This document shows, piece by piece, positions 10,140-20,636 of a DNA stretch of 26,560 bases. The notes beneath the pieces are model-generated. The model searched no databases and had not been told where the DNA came from. It saw only the letters and a program-made list of their open reading frames with translations. The first letter of the stretch is position 1. The number at the start of each line of letters is the position of its first letter. The DNA is from Acephala macrosclerotiorum. Lineage: Eukaryota > Ascomycota > Leotiomycetes > Helotiales > Mollisiaceae. Where the stretch lies: the NCBI GenBank assembly GCA_014904845.1, contig MU119664.1, positions 4,459 through 31,018 of the forward strand. The letters run 5' to 3'. The position numbers and the translations under genes are program-made.

Positions 10140-12398
10140 ATGGGTGACTCGGGAGAGAGGTACGAAAGCAATGCCTCTGCGGCTTCGAAATCTTCGGTGA
10201 CTTCGACGGTGTCGACTGTTGTGCCGACTGCGGCGATCAAATACATACATCAGGCGGAGAAATTGTCCTTTGTTAAGCCAGAGGATGATGAGGATGGTTC
10301 GGGGACAGCGATTCGCGCCGACTACATTACGCCACAAGACCTGGTTATTATCACAGGAGATGGTGGCAGATTACCTGGTGTGCCGCTGGCAGAAGCAGAG
10401 AAGCTCAATAAACTGAAAGACGAGCTTGTGGGCGACCCTGAGGACGCGATCGAGCAGGCACCTAGGATAGAGGAGAATAAACAGGGCACGCCTTCTCCCC
10501 AGAATGGAGCAACGATACAGAAATCCGGCGAGGGCTCTCTTCGCAGAGCAATGCCACCTTCACGAACGAATCCTCTGTTTCCTCCCTTGCCATTATACGG
10601 TCCCTCCTCCATTGCGCGCGACCTACAATGCCTTACGTTTCGCACAACTTCGTTCTTCTGTTCTTTGACTTTTCTGGGGATTATTGTGTTGGGTTCGGTG
10701 TTTACGAGTATACCCATGATGTTCAATCATATCTGGCTGCGTCTCACATTTCGGAATCCAGACGCGAGGCGGCCGTTCTATGAGGAAGAGAAGAGGTTGA
10801 AGCAAGTGAGGAAGGAGGAAGCAAAAGCTTGGAAGAAAGAACGTTCAAGGAGCAACTCTCGAGTGAAGATGGACGACGCCGAAGATGAAGCAGCACACGC
10901 AGAGTTCATTCCTACAGAAGGCGGGCCAGATCCTCTAGTCTGCGATGTAGGATACTACGCCCGCAGAGTAGGTCTCGACATGGAAGAATTCAAGGTCCAA
11001 ACTGAAGACGGCTTTATAATCACCTTGTGGCACATCTACAACCCCCTCGAATTCACACCAATGTCCGATCAGCAACGCGCTGCTCGCGGGCCAGATATTT
11101 TCGCCAATAAAGGTCCATCGCGACCTTCTCCTCACTCCAATCAGAAACCCAAATTCCCAGTCTTGATGCTCCACGGCCTTCTCCAATCTGCAGGAGCATA
11201 TTGCACCAACGACGACGCATCCCTAGCCTTCTACCTTTGTAAATCCGGCTACGACGTCTGGCTCGGCAACAACAGATGTGGATTCAACCCCGAACACACC
11301 CTTCTCTCCTACTCCGACCCTCGAATGTGGGCTTGGAATATTCGTCAAATGGGCGTCATGGATCTCCCCGCCCTCGCCTCTCGCGTCCTCTCCGAAACAG
11401 GCTTCGAGAAACTCGGTTTGATAGCTCATTCTCAAGGCACGACTCAAACACTTGTTGCTTTAGCAAAGGAACAACGCCCGGATTTGGGAAACAAGATTAC
11501 GGTTTTCTGTGCCCTGGCGCCGGCTGCTTATGCGGGGCCGTTGATTGGGAAGGCGTATTTTAAGTTTATGAGGGTTATTAGTCCAATGATGTTTAGGATT
11601 GTGTTCGGTATTCACGCTTTTATTCCGTTTATGATGCTCATGCATAGACTTATGCCTGCGAGACTGTACGGAGCGACTGGGTATCGAGTTTTTCATTTTT
11701 TGTTTAATTGGTCAGATGAGAGGTGGGATAGGGGGTTGAGGGATAGGTGTTTTCAGTTCGCGCCAGTGTTCGTCAGCAGTGAGAGTATGAGGTGGTGGTT
11801 GGGGAGGGAGTGTTTTGCGAGGCAGAAGTGTATTCTTGCTACGAGGGAGGAGGGGAGGAGGGAGGATAAGGAGGATGAGATGGAGGATTATTATAATCAG
11901 AGCAAAGAGCAGGGGAAAGAGACGAATCAGGAGACCGGGAGACCGAGTGGGTTCAGACGCACTTCTGAAGTTAGGAAAAAGCATGGGAGGGTACCGAAGG
12001 GATCGACGAGTTGGTATGATGAGCAGGTTCCTCCTTTTGCGCTTTGGGTTTGTGGCTCAGACGACTTGGTTGATGGCCGACGTCTCCTCAGGCGTTTCGA
12101 ACGTGGACGCGAACCACACGTTCGTGTAGTGCACAGCAAAGTGATCGAGAAATACGAGCATCTGGATGTTATCTGGGCAATGGACAGTATCGAGCAAGTA
12201 GGAAGGGAAGTCAAGGAAGTCCTGTGGAAGACTTGCGATGTTAGGGATAAAGTGAGGGTTCCGAGGGGCTGTGAGGACGTAGAGGCTTGGAGGGATCCAA
12301 AGTTGGACAAGGAGGATGGTGGTGGTGTTACGTATGGGGATGGTTTTATGGATCAGGAGGGAGAACGGGGGGATCAGAGTTCGAGTTCTGATAATTGA
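10140..12398 (+). CDS. Membrane-anchored AB-hydrolase lipase / steryl ester hydrolase
   Basis: This intronless gene encodes 752 residues related to acid lipases and steryl ester hydrolases (yeast Tgl1/Yeh1/Yeh2 type), which cleave sterol esters or triacylglycerol at membranes or lipid droplets. A polar N terminus precedes one hydrophobic segment at about residues 169-196, a likely membrane anchor. The lipase-associated N-terminal module follows at about 265-305 (DVGYYARRVGLDMEEF, then TEDGFII). Catalytic features are an HG oxyanion motif (H345-G346), nucleophile S431 in AHSQG, a likely acid at D641 or D642 in GSDDLV, and H674 in YEHLD. A charged, K/E-rich insert around 585-625 separates the core from the last strand. 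The start has A at -3 and G at +4. The length exceeds that of the yeast enzymes because of the N-terminal tail and inserts. The substrate is inferred from family only. Confidence 0.85.
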   Translation: MGDSGERYESNASAASKSSVTSTVSTVVPTAAIKYIHQAEKLSFVKPEDDEDGSGTAIRADYITPQDLVIITGDGGRLPGVPLAEAEKLNKLKDELVGDPEDAIEQAPRIEENKQGTPSPQNGATIQKSGEGSLRRAMPPSRTNPLFPPLPLYGPSSIARDLQCLTFRTTSFFCSLTFLGIIVLGSVFTSIPMMFNHIWLRLTFRNPDARRPFYEEEKRLKQVRKEEAKAWKKERSRSNSRVKMDDAEDEAAHAEFIPTEGGPDPLVCDVGYYARRVGLDMEEFKVQTEDGFIITLWHIYNPLEFTPMSDQQRAARGPDIFANKGPSRPSPHSNQKPKFPVLMLHGLLQSAGAYCTNDDASLAFYLCKSGYDVWLGNNRCGFNPEHTLLSYSDPRMWAWNIRQMGVMDLPALASRVLSETGFEKLGLIAHSQGTTQTLVALAKEQRPDLGNKITVFCALAPAAYAGPLIGKAYFKFMRVISPMMFRIVFGIHAFIPFMMLMHRLMPARLYGATGYRVFHFLFNWSDERWDRGLRDRCFQFAPVFVSSESMRWWLGRECFARQKCILATREEGRREDKEDEMEDYYNQSKEQGKETNQETGRPSGFRRTSEVRKKHGRVPKGSTSWYDEQVPPFALWVCGSDDLVDGRRLLRRFERGREPHVRVVHSKVIEKYEHLDVIWAMDSIEQVGREVKEVLWKTCDVRDKVRVPRGCEDVEAWRDPKLDKEDGGGVTYGDGFMDQEGERGDQSSSSDN

Positions 12399-12951
12399 TC
12401 GTCAGGTGGTGGGTAAAAAGGAGGATTTTGGGGGGGCTTTTGTGCAGCATTGGGTATACACGTATGGAGTTGTGGATAAATTTTAGTACACTGTGTATTT
12501 ATACGCTTACACAGAGGGTGATACCTCATGCTTGGAATGAAGTATATGTACATACGAAGACTAAGTATCTTTCATTTCGAGCCATCCATTAATCAATTCT
12601 CTCCACCAATTCCATCTCTAAACACTACCAAGAGAACGGGACTTTTTCCTCTTGCAACAATCAACCTCGCCGATCAACCAGTGAAGTCTCCCCCTTCCGC
12701 TCAATTTTCAGCCTCAAACACATGACCAAAAACATCTGGAGATGAAATGAGACGTGCAACAAACGCAAAGCTTGGATGAAAGCCCAGTTTGCGATTTGCA
12801 ACAAGAGTTCGGTTGGCGAATCAAATCCCTGTTCGTGGCTTCCCGAAACGGATTAGTGGGGGTGCATCGCGTCTTCCCAGCTTCAGCTTCGACGACGCGC
12901 TTGGGTTTAAAATCTGCATTGGAGACCAACTTGAAGTCAACATTGGAGGCC
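12399..12951. other. Lipase 3' flank and F-box gene leader
   Basis: I see no gene here. The second half is pyrimidine-rich and A-rich, as expected of a promoter and 5' leader. Short upstream reading frames begin at ATG 12722 (7 codons) and ATG 12776 (about 26 codons). They would lie in the F-box mRNA leader if transcription starts upstream of them, and could then lower its translation. Confidence 0.45.
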
Positions 12952-15861
12952 ATGAAAGAAAGTATGGCTGCGCCTGCGCCGGCGATGGATATCGATCATA
13001 CAGACTCTACAATATCCCCAGCAGGCCAGGACATTGAAAAGGCGGTAGCTGCGGCAACGTCAGCAACAACTGCTACCACCTCGTCTTGGATCTCAGGCCT
13101 TCCTCCGGAGATATGGAGTCTGGTTGCAGACCAGGTGAGTGCAATTTGCGATAGCTTTCTCTTCGATGTCGTTTCAAAATGTCCCAGAGTTCAAGGGACT
13201 CTCACACATACGCCACTCGTCCGACGCTGATGATGTTGTCTATTGCTTGTGCAGATTGTCGGATGGCGAACCCTCAGCGCATTAGTCCTTACGTGCCGCG
13301 CCTTCCACGGCATTTTCACTCCAACGTTGAACCGACGGTTTACAATACGATTGCACGAAAGTCCCGGGCATAGGTGGAACAATAAAGCTTTGCCTGCGAA
13401 CGAAACGTACCTTACATACACCAGGCACTTGGAGGTTTTAGCCCATGAGTTCCTGCCTCATGGCTACCTTTCGATTTATGAAGATACCTACGCCTCATAC
13501 GTAGCTAAGGCAGTGAAAGCAATGCCACGTCTAAGATCATTCGGGTACGTTTCCAGTACTTTCAACATTCCAGTCTCAGCTAGAGTTTTCAATCTCCCAA
13601 CCCGTCAAGGACAATCAAGTGGACTAGCACAGGATGAGACACTGCATGCAGCCAAGTCTTCTCAAGCAGTTCACTGCAGCCGCCTGAGGTGCTGGATGAG
13701 GGTGCTGCATTTCTGATTGACCTACTGGAATATGTCCTGCCTCCGGTGAGATCGACGCAAGGCTGTCAATGCTGGGAACATCCTGACTGGGTGCTTGACT
13801 TCTCTCCCCTCGGTCACTAAAAGCAGCCGTCATTTGACCATTCTGAAATTAAAGTTGCTTGACCTTTTCCTTGAGCCCCAAGACCTTGGCTTTCAGCTTC
13901 TCGTTGTCCGCAAGGAACGCATCCGTTCTCTTCTCCTCCCTCTAGATGCTGTGCTATGCGACAGATCTCAAAGTCTCCTCCATTTCCGCTATCTTGAGCT
14001 TCTTCTGCTTGATCTTAATGGATGCACAAGCCAAGGCCTCAACCTTCTTGTTCATGTGCTTCTTCCCAAACTCACTTCCAACAACCAACCATTGTCCATG
14101 TACACGGAAAGTGGACTCTAGTAAGTCCAGGCGAGGCTAGGAGATCAAGAGCGCTTGTCTTAGCTCGAAAAATCTCTACTGTACTCGAAGAATCTTACAG
14201 CTAAAATCTAGATAAGTGGCTAACTTTCTCTATATAGTTGGAATAACTGCTCTGTCGAGAATAGATACAAGCCTTGCCTCATTCTATGGAACAAAGAGCT
14301 CCTCGATTCATTAAATTCTCATCCGACGCTTCGTTGTCAACGCATACAATTTTCTAGCGGATGGTTGGAAGGGGAGGGGGATCTCAACTGTTTCATACCG
14401 CTGAAGGGCTTCCAAAATTTGACATCCCTTGAGCTCTACCAGTTCTACGGAGAGAATTCTGACCTCGTACCAGAAATTGCTCAGGCCCTTCGACAATCCC
14501 CAAAGCTGAAGAAGCTAGGCCTTGGCAAATCTTACGATTTTGATTACCACGCTTTCAGAGAAGCTATGATCACGAGGGGCGATTGTGACTTTTTGGAGAA
14601 GCTATGCCTCCTCTACTCATCGCTTTCCGGGGCTCGGCCATTAAGCCTCAAGACGCTGCGGCTTGGCTATGGCATGTTCCTCTACAAGCCGAAAGGCGAA
14701 TCTAGAAATTATCTTTCAAAATTAGTCAATCTCGGTGGTCTCGAAATCTTCCACGTCTTCAATGGGGTAATCATGAACGATTATGACGACGGCCATCGGG
14801 ATATGAAACTCGAAATGAGTCTTCTCAAGGGCTGCAAGTCCATTCGCCAACTTGAAGTTACCTGCTTCCACAACGACATCCTTCAGTGGCTCAACGAAGA
14901 TGGCAGCACAGTAGAGGAGCTCATTATTACTAGAAGCTTCCAAGCAGAAGACAGAGATATATCGAATTTCCACCAATTAAAGCTTCCACATCTCACAACG
15001 CTTGTGGTAAAAGAGAAACGCATTCCCGGACCAGTAGATGAAAGCGCTTGGGAAGATATCGAGGACGACACCGACGACCCTGAGATACATCGACTTGACC
15101 CGGCGCATGTTACCGTGCTGGACCGACTGCATGACCGCGGATCTCATCTTCAACGTCTCAGCCTCTGTCTTAACTTAGAACATCAATGGGTTTGTGATCT
15201 GTCCCACGTCCGAAACCAGGCTGACCAAGTTATGCAGGAACGATTCCGTACTCATCTTCAAAACATGCCGGAGCTCAGACAACTGCACGTGGGATGTAGA
15301 GCCTTCTACCCAGGAAAATATCCTCGAGCGCAGTACTCTCTTTGGCCTGGGGTCACGAAACCAAAAGAAATCGCGTTTCGCTATGTCCAACTGATGAAAT
15401 GGAAGTGTCCGTCCCTCCAATACGTGCAATTAGAAAGATGGATATGGCAGCTGTCTGCACCTTCCAACTTGGAGTCCCTATCAGAAAGCGAGGTATACGA
15501 CCAGATCACCCTCCGAAGACTTGACTTCGATGAAATGGTGTCGATGGATCTTTTCAGCTATGCGTACTTCCCTGAACAAGCTGGCTTGTCAAGTGTGAAG
15601 CTCGTAAGTCAGTCAAAGCAGGCATACAGCGAGGAGGATCTGCCCCGCATAAACGAATTGTCGTCTACCGATGAAGATTCTGATGGAGGAACGGATGAAG
15701 GCTCGGATCCTGATTCTAACGATGACTCTGGTGAACGATCTGATGAGGAGTCTGAGATGGACCTCGAGGAGGATTTTGACGATATGCCCAGTGAAGGATC
15801 CAATGAGGACAGTGATGGAATGAGCGAGGATGATAGTGCTAGTGGTGGTGATGCGTGGTGA
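12952..15861 (+). CDS. F-box / leucine-rich-repeat-like protein, three exons
   Basis: The model joins 12952-13134, 13255-13544 and 14238-15861, giving 2097 nt and 698 residues. Intron 1 (120 nt) has GTGAGT...GCAG in phase 0. Intron 2 (693 nt) has GTACGT...GCTAAC...TATAG, and removing it joins two bases to one in frame at residues SFG-W. The F-box is at about residues 50-85 (LPPEIWSLVADQ, then WRTLSALVLTCRAFH) and crosses intron 1. This domain recruits Skp1 in SCF ubiquitin ligases. The middle has irregular leucine-rich repeats (FQNLTSLELYQF, SPKLKKLGL, IRQLEVTC, LQRLSLCL, ELRQLHVG), which usually select substrates. The last 65 residues are an acidic D/E/S/G tail. ATG 12964 is an alternative start with A at -3. 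The substrate is unknown. Confidence 0.75.
13545..14237 (+). other. Unusually long intron 2 of the F-box gene
   Basis: At 693 nt this is six to fourteen times longer than the other introns here (50-120 nt). Its donor GTACGT and its 3' end, with GCTAAC followed 14 nt later by TAG, are good. Exons on both sides keep an uninterrupted F-box/LRR frame when it is removed. Most of its length is occupied by antisense sequence that once looked like coding DNA, suggesting an insertion into a normal short intron. Confidence 0.6.
13624..14135 (-). pseudogene. Antisense coding relic inside the F-box intron
   Basis: Read on the minus strand from about 14135 down to 13624, one frame stays coding-like for about 170 codons, broken by three stops: TAG at 13954-13956, TAG at 13942-13944 and TAA at 13849-13851. 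It ends at a fourth stop at 13624. The protein is rich in K and E with probable coiled coils (KIKQKKLKIAEMEETLR, then DNEKLKAKVLGLKEKVKQL), followed by a Q/P/S-rich tail. All three internal stops could be former CAG or CAA codons hit by C-to-T change, but the original residues are not known. I do not recognise the family. A fragment of a transposon protein or a duplicated host gene are both possible. Confidence 0.5.
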
Positions 15862-16794
15862 GTAGACTAGGCAACGATCTCAATCTCCCATTTTTGGGAC
15901 TTCCAAGGCCACAGTTTTGTTCCGTCACGACCTCGATTAGTCTAGATGCCCATCCCAGCCTAACCTATCCTGAGAATGCACAGGCAAAGCTGGGAGGTTG
16001 AAAAGGGCGGATCGGGAGTAGAGCAGTTGATATGTCTATATCTTGTAAGTGCGTAAATCTGAGGCATTGCAAAACCTAATATGCAGGTCCTTGCTCAGAA
16101 CTTTTATCTTTGCAGTCTTCTAAACTTTGTGTTCCTAGGACTGAAGTGCAGTCTGAGATTTATATCATCCTCAGTTCGTTATCGGGATCTCGCTTCCCTG
16201 CGGGTAGCTATTCCAAATCCTCAAGTCTTTCTCCCACACCAGACTTGCTTTTGAGCTCTATTTTCTGGAATTTCGTCTAACACTATCGACTTCTAAATGT
16301 ATGATCTTACATTAATGGGAATGTGTCAAAGGCGCCTACCATGACAGCGTCCAAATATTAGGCCGTCTGCGCGTGTGCCTTCTATTTCACGTGTTTTCAC
16401 TTTTATATATCGAGCTTGGATCTGCGACATATAGTCGCCTGTCATTCGCTTCACAGTCGTATTGCTGGTATCAGGAACCCATTTTAAGCAGCAATTCATT
16501 CCTCGTCCGAACCATATTTCCAGCTTCCCAGCGAAAAAAATATATCTACATTTCCTCTGATTTAGTGGCAATTCGGTGGGAGGAATAGTCAGAAGTCCAG
16601 GCGTTGCACGAAAGCTAAGTAAATATGTCCGCGAACATTCGTCTTAGTACGATGCATGTGATCGACAACTCCCATTTCCTTCGCGCTCTAATGTTTGCTC
16701 TCATTAGCCGACTTCCGCGACTCTAGCGCTTAGTTGATCGACAGGAAACTTGTCCCTGGATGTGTCTCAATTCATTGTTCATCAATTGCGAGGA
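15862..16794. other. Intergenic, nothing recognised
   Basis: The composition is ordinary. Short open frames exist on both strands, but none shows a domain, a good start or splice context. The first part is presumably the F-box gene 3' UTR. I see no RNA gene or repeat. Confidence 0.4.
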
Positions 16795-17760
16795 TATGAG
16801 ATTAGGCTGCGTTACACGGGACCATGGGTAAAACCGCCTCATAGTCCCAATGGGGCGGTTCCATTTCAAATTTAGACCCATGGGCTAGGTTCAAAACTCG
16901 AAGACCCGCCCTATGAGACCATGGGGACTCGTTTAAATATAAGTTTAATCGGAGATTTTTGAGGTTTTTTGAGGATATATTAATCGATTTACTAATCAAA
17001 TTAAATGCAATAAAAAATATAATCAAAAACACAATTAAAAACATTAAAAATAAAAATAAAAGTACAAATAATTGCGGCTTTAAATTAATGGTTGAGGCTC
17101 GAAAGCTTAATTCCTTCGAGTTGCCTCGAGTTGCTTAAACACTTTCGAGCTTTTTACTTTTTTCTTCGCCTTCCGGCTTCTTTTCCACACGACCCGGAAT
17201 GAATATAGACTAGTACTGATCTTTTAAAACAGCTTAAAAGTGGATAAATAATAGCCGAGCAAATCGCAGAAACATAAGAAATGAAAAGTGTGTTTGAATC
17301 TAGCTCAAAGTCCGAAAGAGCCAGTGCTTTGTTTTCAAGTCTTTGAAATTTAAAATCTATCTCGTTTATTTATGAAAAGCTCAAAAGTTCTCGAGCTCGA
17401 GGGAAATACACTCAACACGTAAAAACACGTCAAAATTAGATTTATTTATTAATATGCTTTTACGTAATTTATATATAAATTCTCGTGTTTTCTACGTATT
17501 TTTACGCGTTTTATATATATAAGCCTTTATATTTTATGTAATTTTTTTTTTTTTTTTATTTTTTTTTTTTACGAAAATTTATGTTTTTTATGTGTTTTCA
17601 CATTTTAGTATAAAAGGCCTAAACTTATAAGGCCTTGTCACGGTTTTGGGGGCCCATAGGGCGGTCCCAATTATATCCTCAAACCCATGGGTGACCACGG
17701 GGCGGTCCTAGATCTTGAAAGCCCGCCCCATGGGAACCCATGACGCAGCCTATATGAGAT
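16795..17760. mobile_element. Non-autonomous hAT-like DNA transposon with target duplication
   Basis: The element itself is 16803-17752 (950 bp). It starts TAGGCTGCGT (16803-16812) and ends with the exact complement ACGCAGCCTA (17743-17752). At the same distance inside each end lies CCATGGG. Perfect 8-bp direct repeats TATGAGAT flank it (16795-16802 and 17753-17760). An 8-bp target duplication together with TAGG-type ends is characteristic of the hAT superfamily. Both ends carry repeated subterminal CCATGGG/CCCATGG and GGCGGT/ACCGCC motifs, which are probable transposase-binding sites. The AT-rich middle has no transposase frame, so it would need a relative elsewhere to move. It is not RIP-mutated to the extent of the left block, so it is younger, low-copy, or too short for efficient RIP. 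Confidence 0.8.
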
Positions 17761-18010
17761 TCACTTCACGGGGGCCTCATGGAGCAGGAAGTTCCGAGCT
17801 TCATGTTGCGAGTAAGTCCGATGATGGGCCCTAAAAACCGACATAAAGTCCGAATATGGCACAGTCGCCGATAGATTTACTCCATGGATGTCTGCGAGTC
17901 CTTCAGATTAAATAAAACCAGTGTCGTCTTTAAAGCACGAAGCATCATTCTTCTCATCCTCAGTCTTCCTCGATAACAAGCATACCTTAATACTCCAACG
18001 TCAGATCAAC

Positions 18011-18978
18011 ATGGCGCTCCCAGCATACTTCGGTTACGATTATGTCACTCCGCTCCATCACGACGTCTACCCCTCCATCGAGCCTACCTCCCCTTTTCTC
18101 TCTCAACCAGAGAAAGTTGTCCTCATCACAGGTGCAGGGAAAGGAATCGGTCGTTCCATCGTCCTATCCTACGCCAAAGCCAATGTTGCCTGTCTCATTT
18201 TATTAGCAAGAACGAAAACCGATCTCGATGCCGTCGAAGCAGAAGTCTTAGCCATCAACCCCAAGATTCGAGTCCGAATCTTTGTTGTAGACGTCACCTC
18301 TGAAGAAGGGATTGCGAACATCGCTGAGCAAGTCAAGAAACTCGAAGGCCGCCTCGACATCTTAATCAATAACGCCGGGTACACAACTCCCTGGGTCCCC
18401 ATGCCCGACTCCCCGGCATCAGACTACTGGCGTACCATAGAAATAAATGTCAAAGGTCCCATTCTTCTCCTTCACTCTTTCCTCCCTTTGCTCAAGGAGA
18501 CTGGGGAGAAGACGGGAAAGGGAACGGATACAGTCACCATCTCAAGCATCGGTGCCCATGCTATAATGCTAGGAGCGAGTGCCTATCAAGTTAGCAAATT
18601 CGCATTATTGCGCTTGGGAGAATTCGTTGATTTTGAGTTTGGGAATGAAGGGAAGAGGGAAGGGGTGAGGTGTTTTTCGTTGCATCCCGGGAGCGTGATG
18701 ACTGATATGACGAAGGGGTTGGAGGCTGTTCGTGCGTGTGAGTTTTTCCCCATTTTTCTTTCATGTTGAGTTAAAGATGAGTTGGGCATAGCTGATGGTT
18801 TAAAGCGTGTAATGATAGTCCGGAACTTTGTGGTGGGTTCTGTGTTTGGTTGACGAGAGAGGATAGGGGGTGGTTGAGAGGAAGGTATTTGAGTGTCAAT
18901 TGGGATGTGGATGGGTTGGAGAAGATGAGGGGGGAGATTGAGGGGACGGATAAGTTGAAGATGAGGATGGTGCTGTGA
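18011..18978 (+). CDS. Short-chain dehydrogenase/reductase (SDR paralogue 1)
   Basis: Exons 18011-18737 and 18806-18978 encode 299 residues. This is a classical NAD(P)-dependent oxidoreductase: TGAGKGIG cofactor loop at residues 40-47, NNAG at 120-123, catalytic S179, Y192 and K196 (YQVSK), then HPGSVMTDM. It lacks a signal peptide or membrane segment. The 68-nt intron (GTGAGT...CTGAT...AAG) is phase 1 and leads into NDSPELCGG; the second dehydrogenase has its intron at the same residue and phase, which supports this choice over a nearby GT/TAG pair (18736/18818). ATG 18011 (CAACATGG) is preferred; the frame is open upstream but without another ATG. The last exon ends LTRE-x-RGWLRGRY, matching LTRE-x-RDWLAGRY in the neighbour. 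The substrate is unknown. The gene lies 250 bp downstream of the hAT-like element. Confidence 0.85.
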
Positions 18979-19615
18979 GGTCTGAAGAGGCATGTTTCAC
19001 GAAGTTAGGCAACGAGGAAAGCGAAGGATGGACGAAAGACGATCAGGATCCGGTCAGGGGAGGAACCAGGGAACAACTCCACTCTACATTTCGAGCTGCG
19101 TTAATGAGACTTCCGTCTCAGAAAACAACATACCATGCTATCGAGGCAGGTGTCGGTGTTAATGAAGCAGGCATCGACCGCACCGTAATTACGCATTTCT
19201 TTGCCCATCCCTTTTGGCACGCATCATATATCTCGTAAATGTCCCCAATGGATAGTTGTCCATTAAGATCATCCTACGCGGACGCGGGGAAGATTTATAA
19301 TCTTGTGAAGTGACTGTTTCACAGCTTCAGAGGTTATCGCCGAAGATGCGAAGGTATTGTACGTTGAGCATGATGTTGTCGCTTAAACCCGAGAGAGCTG
19401 CATGATGTATGTGGAGCTTAACTTAAGTCCGTGTTACTTGCGGGTTTCCATCTCGAATTATAGGAACTTCTCAATCCTCCAAAAAATTCTAAGAATATCA
19501 TTTCGACTCGTCGATTGAGTCTTCTGCAGCATCGACTTCAATCCAACATATCATCTCGCAATGCCCCTTTCGTTTCGAACTTCTCGCACGTGACTACCCC
19601 TCCATCGACCTCAAC
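18979..19615. other. Spacer between the two dehydrogenase genes
   Basis: These 637 bp hold no supported gene. They should contain the terminator of the first dehydrogenase and the promoter of the second. The stretch just before ATG 19616 is rich in TC, as in many fungal 5' leaders. I see no clear TATA box or repeat. Confidence 0.4.
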
Positions 19616-20636
19616 ATGCCTCCTCCAAGAGGAACTCCAAATCCTCTCGAGGGACCAGGTGTGTATCCTTCTCAGCTTCCTTGTCCTGAAACAACCTTTT
19701 CTAACACTCTTCAGGTGATTACGACGTGACAACCGTCATCCACAGCTCCAGCTACCCTGCCATTTCACCCCTCACCTCCGCAACCCACGCCGGAAAGTCA
19801 GTCTTCGTCGCAGGCGCTTCACGAGGCATCGGTCTCGCAATCGCCATCTCTTTCGCTCAAGCAGGCAGTGCTCAAATCGCCATAGGAGCTCGCTCTGATC
19901 TCTCGTCCCAGAAACAAGATCTTCTTGACGCTGCATCGAAAGCAGGACGAGCCGAGCCGAAAATCCTCTGCGTTAAGCTTGACATCACATCTCAATTCAG
20001 CACCGAAGAAGCCGCGAAACTCGTTGAGAAAGAATTCGGGAAATTGGATATCCTGATCAATAATGTAGGGGTCTTGGGAACACCAGCGTTGATTGCGGAT
20101 AGTGATCCAGATACCTGGTGGGAGACATGGAATGTTAACTTGAAGGGACCGTATCTCGTCACTAGAGCTTTCTTGCCGTTGATGCTGAAAGGCGGAGATA
20201 AGACTATCATCACGACTTGCAGTGTGGGTGCACATCTTGTTAGACCGACACTGAGTGCGTATCAACCTAGCAAGTTGGCGTTACTGAGGTTCATGCAATT
20301 CGTTGCGAAGGAATATGAGGCTCAAGGTGTTTTGACGTATTGTATTCATCCTGGGAATGTGATTACGGGTATTATTGGAGATATATTAGAGAGTTCGACG
20401 GTGCTTAGACCTGGTAAGTATTGATTGAAGCTCTGTTAAGGAAGATGGCTGATTTGAGGATAGTGTTTGTGGATACGCCTGAAATTTCTGCGGATACGTT
20501 GACCTTTTTAACGAGAGAGAAGAGAGACTGGCTTGCTGGACGGTATATTAATGTAACGTGGGATATGCTGGAGCTGATGGCGAAGGAAGCTGAGATCGTG
20601 AAGGGCGACAAGCTGAAAGTCAAGTTTGACTTCTGA
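19616..20636 (+). CDS. Short-chain dehydrogenase/reductase (SDR paralogue 2)
   Basis: Three exons (19616-19658, 19715-20413, 20464-20636) give 304 residues. The tiny first exon starts at ATG 19616 (CAACATGCC) and encodes a proline-rich leader. Intron 1 (56 nt, GTGTGT...TCTAAC...CAG) joins in phase 1 to ...DYDVTTVIH. Intron 2 (50 nt, GTAAGT...TAG) joins in phase 1 to FVDTPEIS. Motifs are AGASRGIG at 47-54, NNVG at 130-133 (valine replaces the usual alanine), S184, and Y197-QPS-K201, so the catalytic set is intact and an active NAD(P)-dependent enzyme is likely. It parallels the upstream dehydrogenase along its length, sharing an intron position and a C-terminal LTRE/GRY block, so the two are tandem paralogues, though diverged. 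The substrate is not evident. Confidence 0.88.

Noticed and set aside
16802..17044. A coding frame on the minus strand in the hAT-like element
   Set aside because: It is 80 codons of low-complexity I/F/L/N sequence running into the terminal repeat, with no transposase feature.
17921..18010. A 30-residue N-terminal extension of the first dehydrogenase
   Set aside because: The frame is open but begins with GTG. The first ATG is at 18011 with a good context, and the family does not need the extension.
18736..18818. Alternative intron for the first dehydrogenase (GTGTGA to TAG)
   Set aside because: It keeps the frame, but it would lose the intron position and phase shared with the second dehydrogenase, and its donor is weaker than GTGAGT at 18738.
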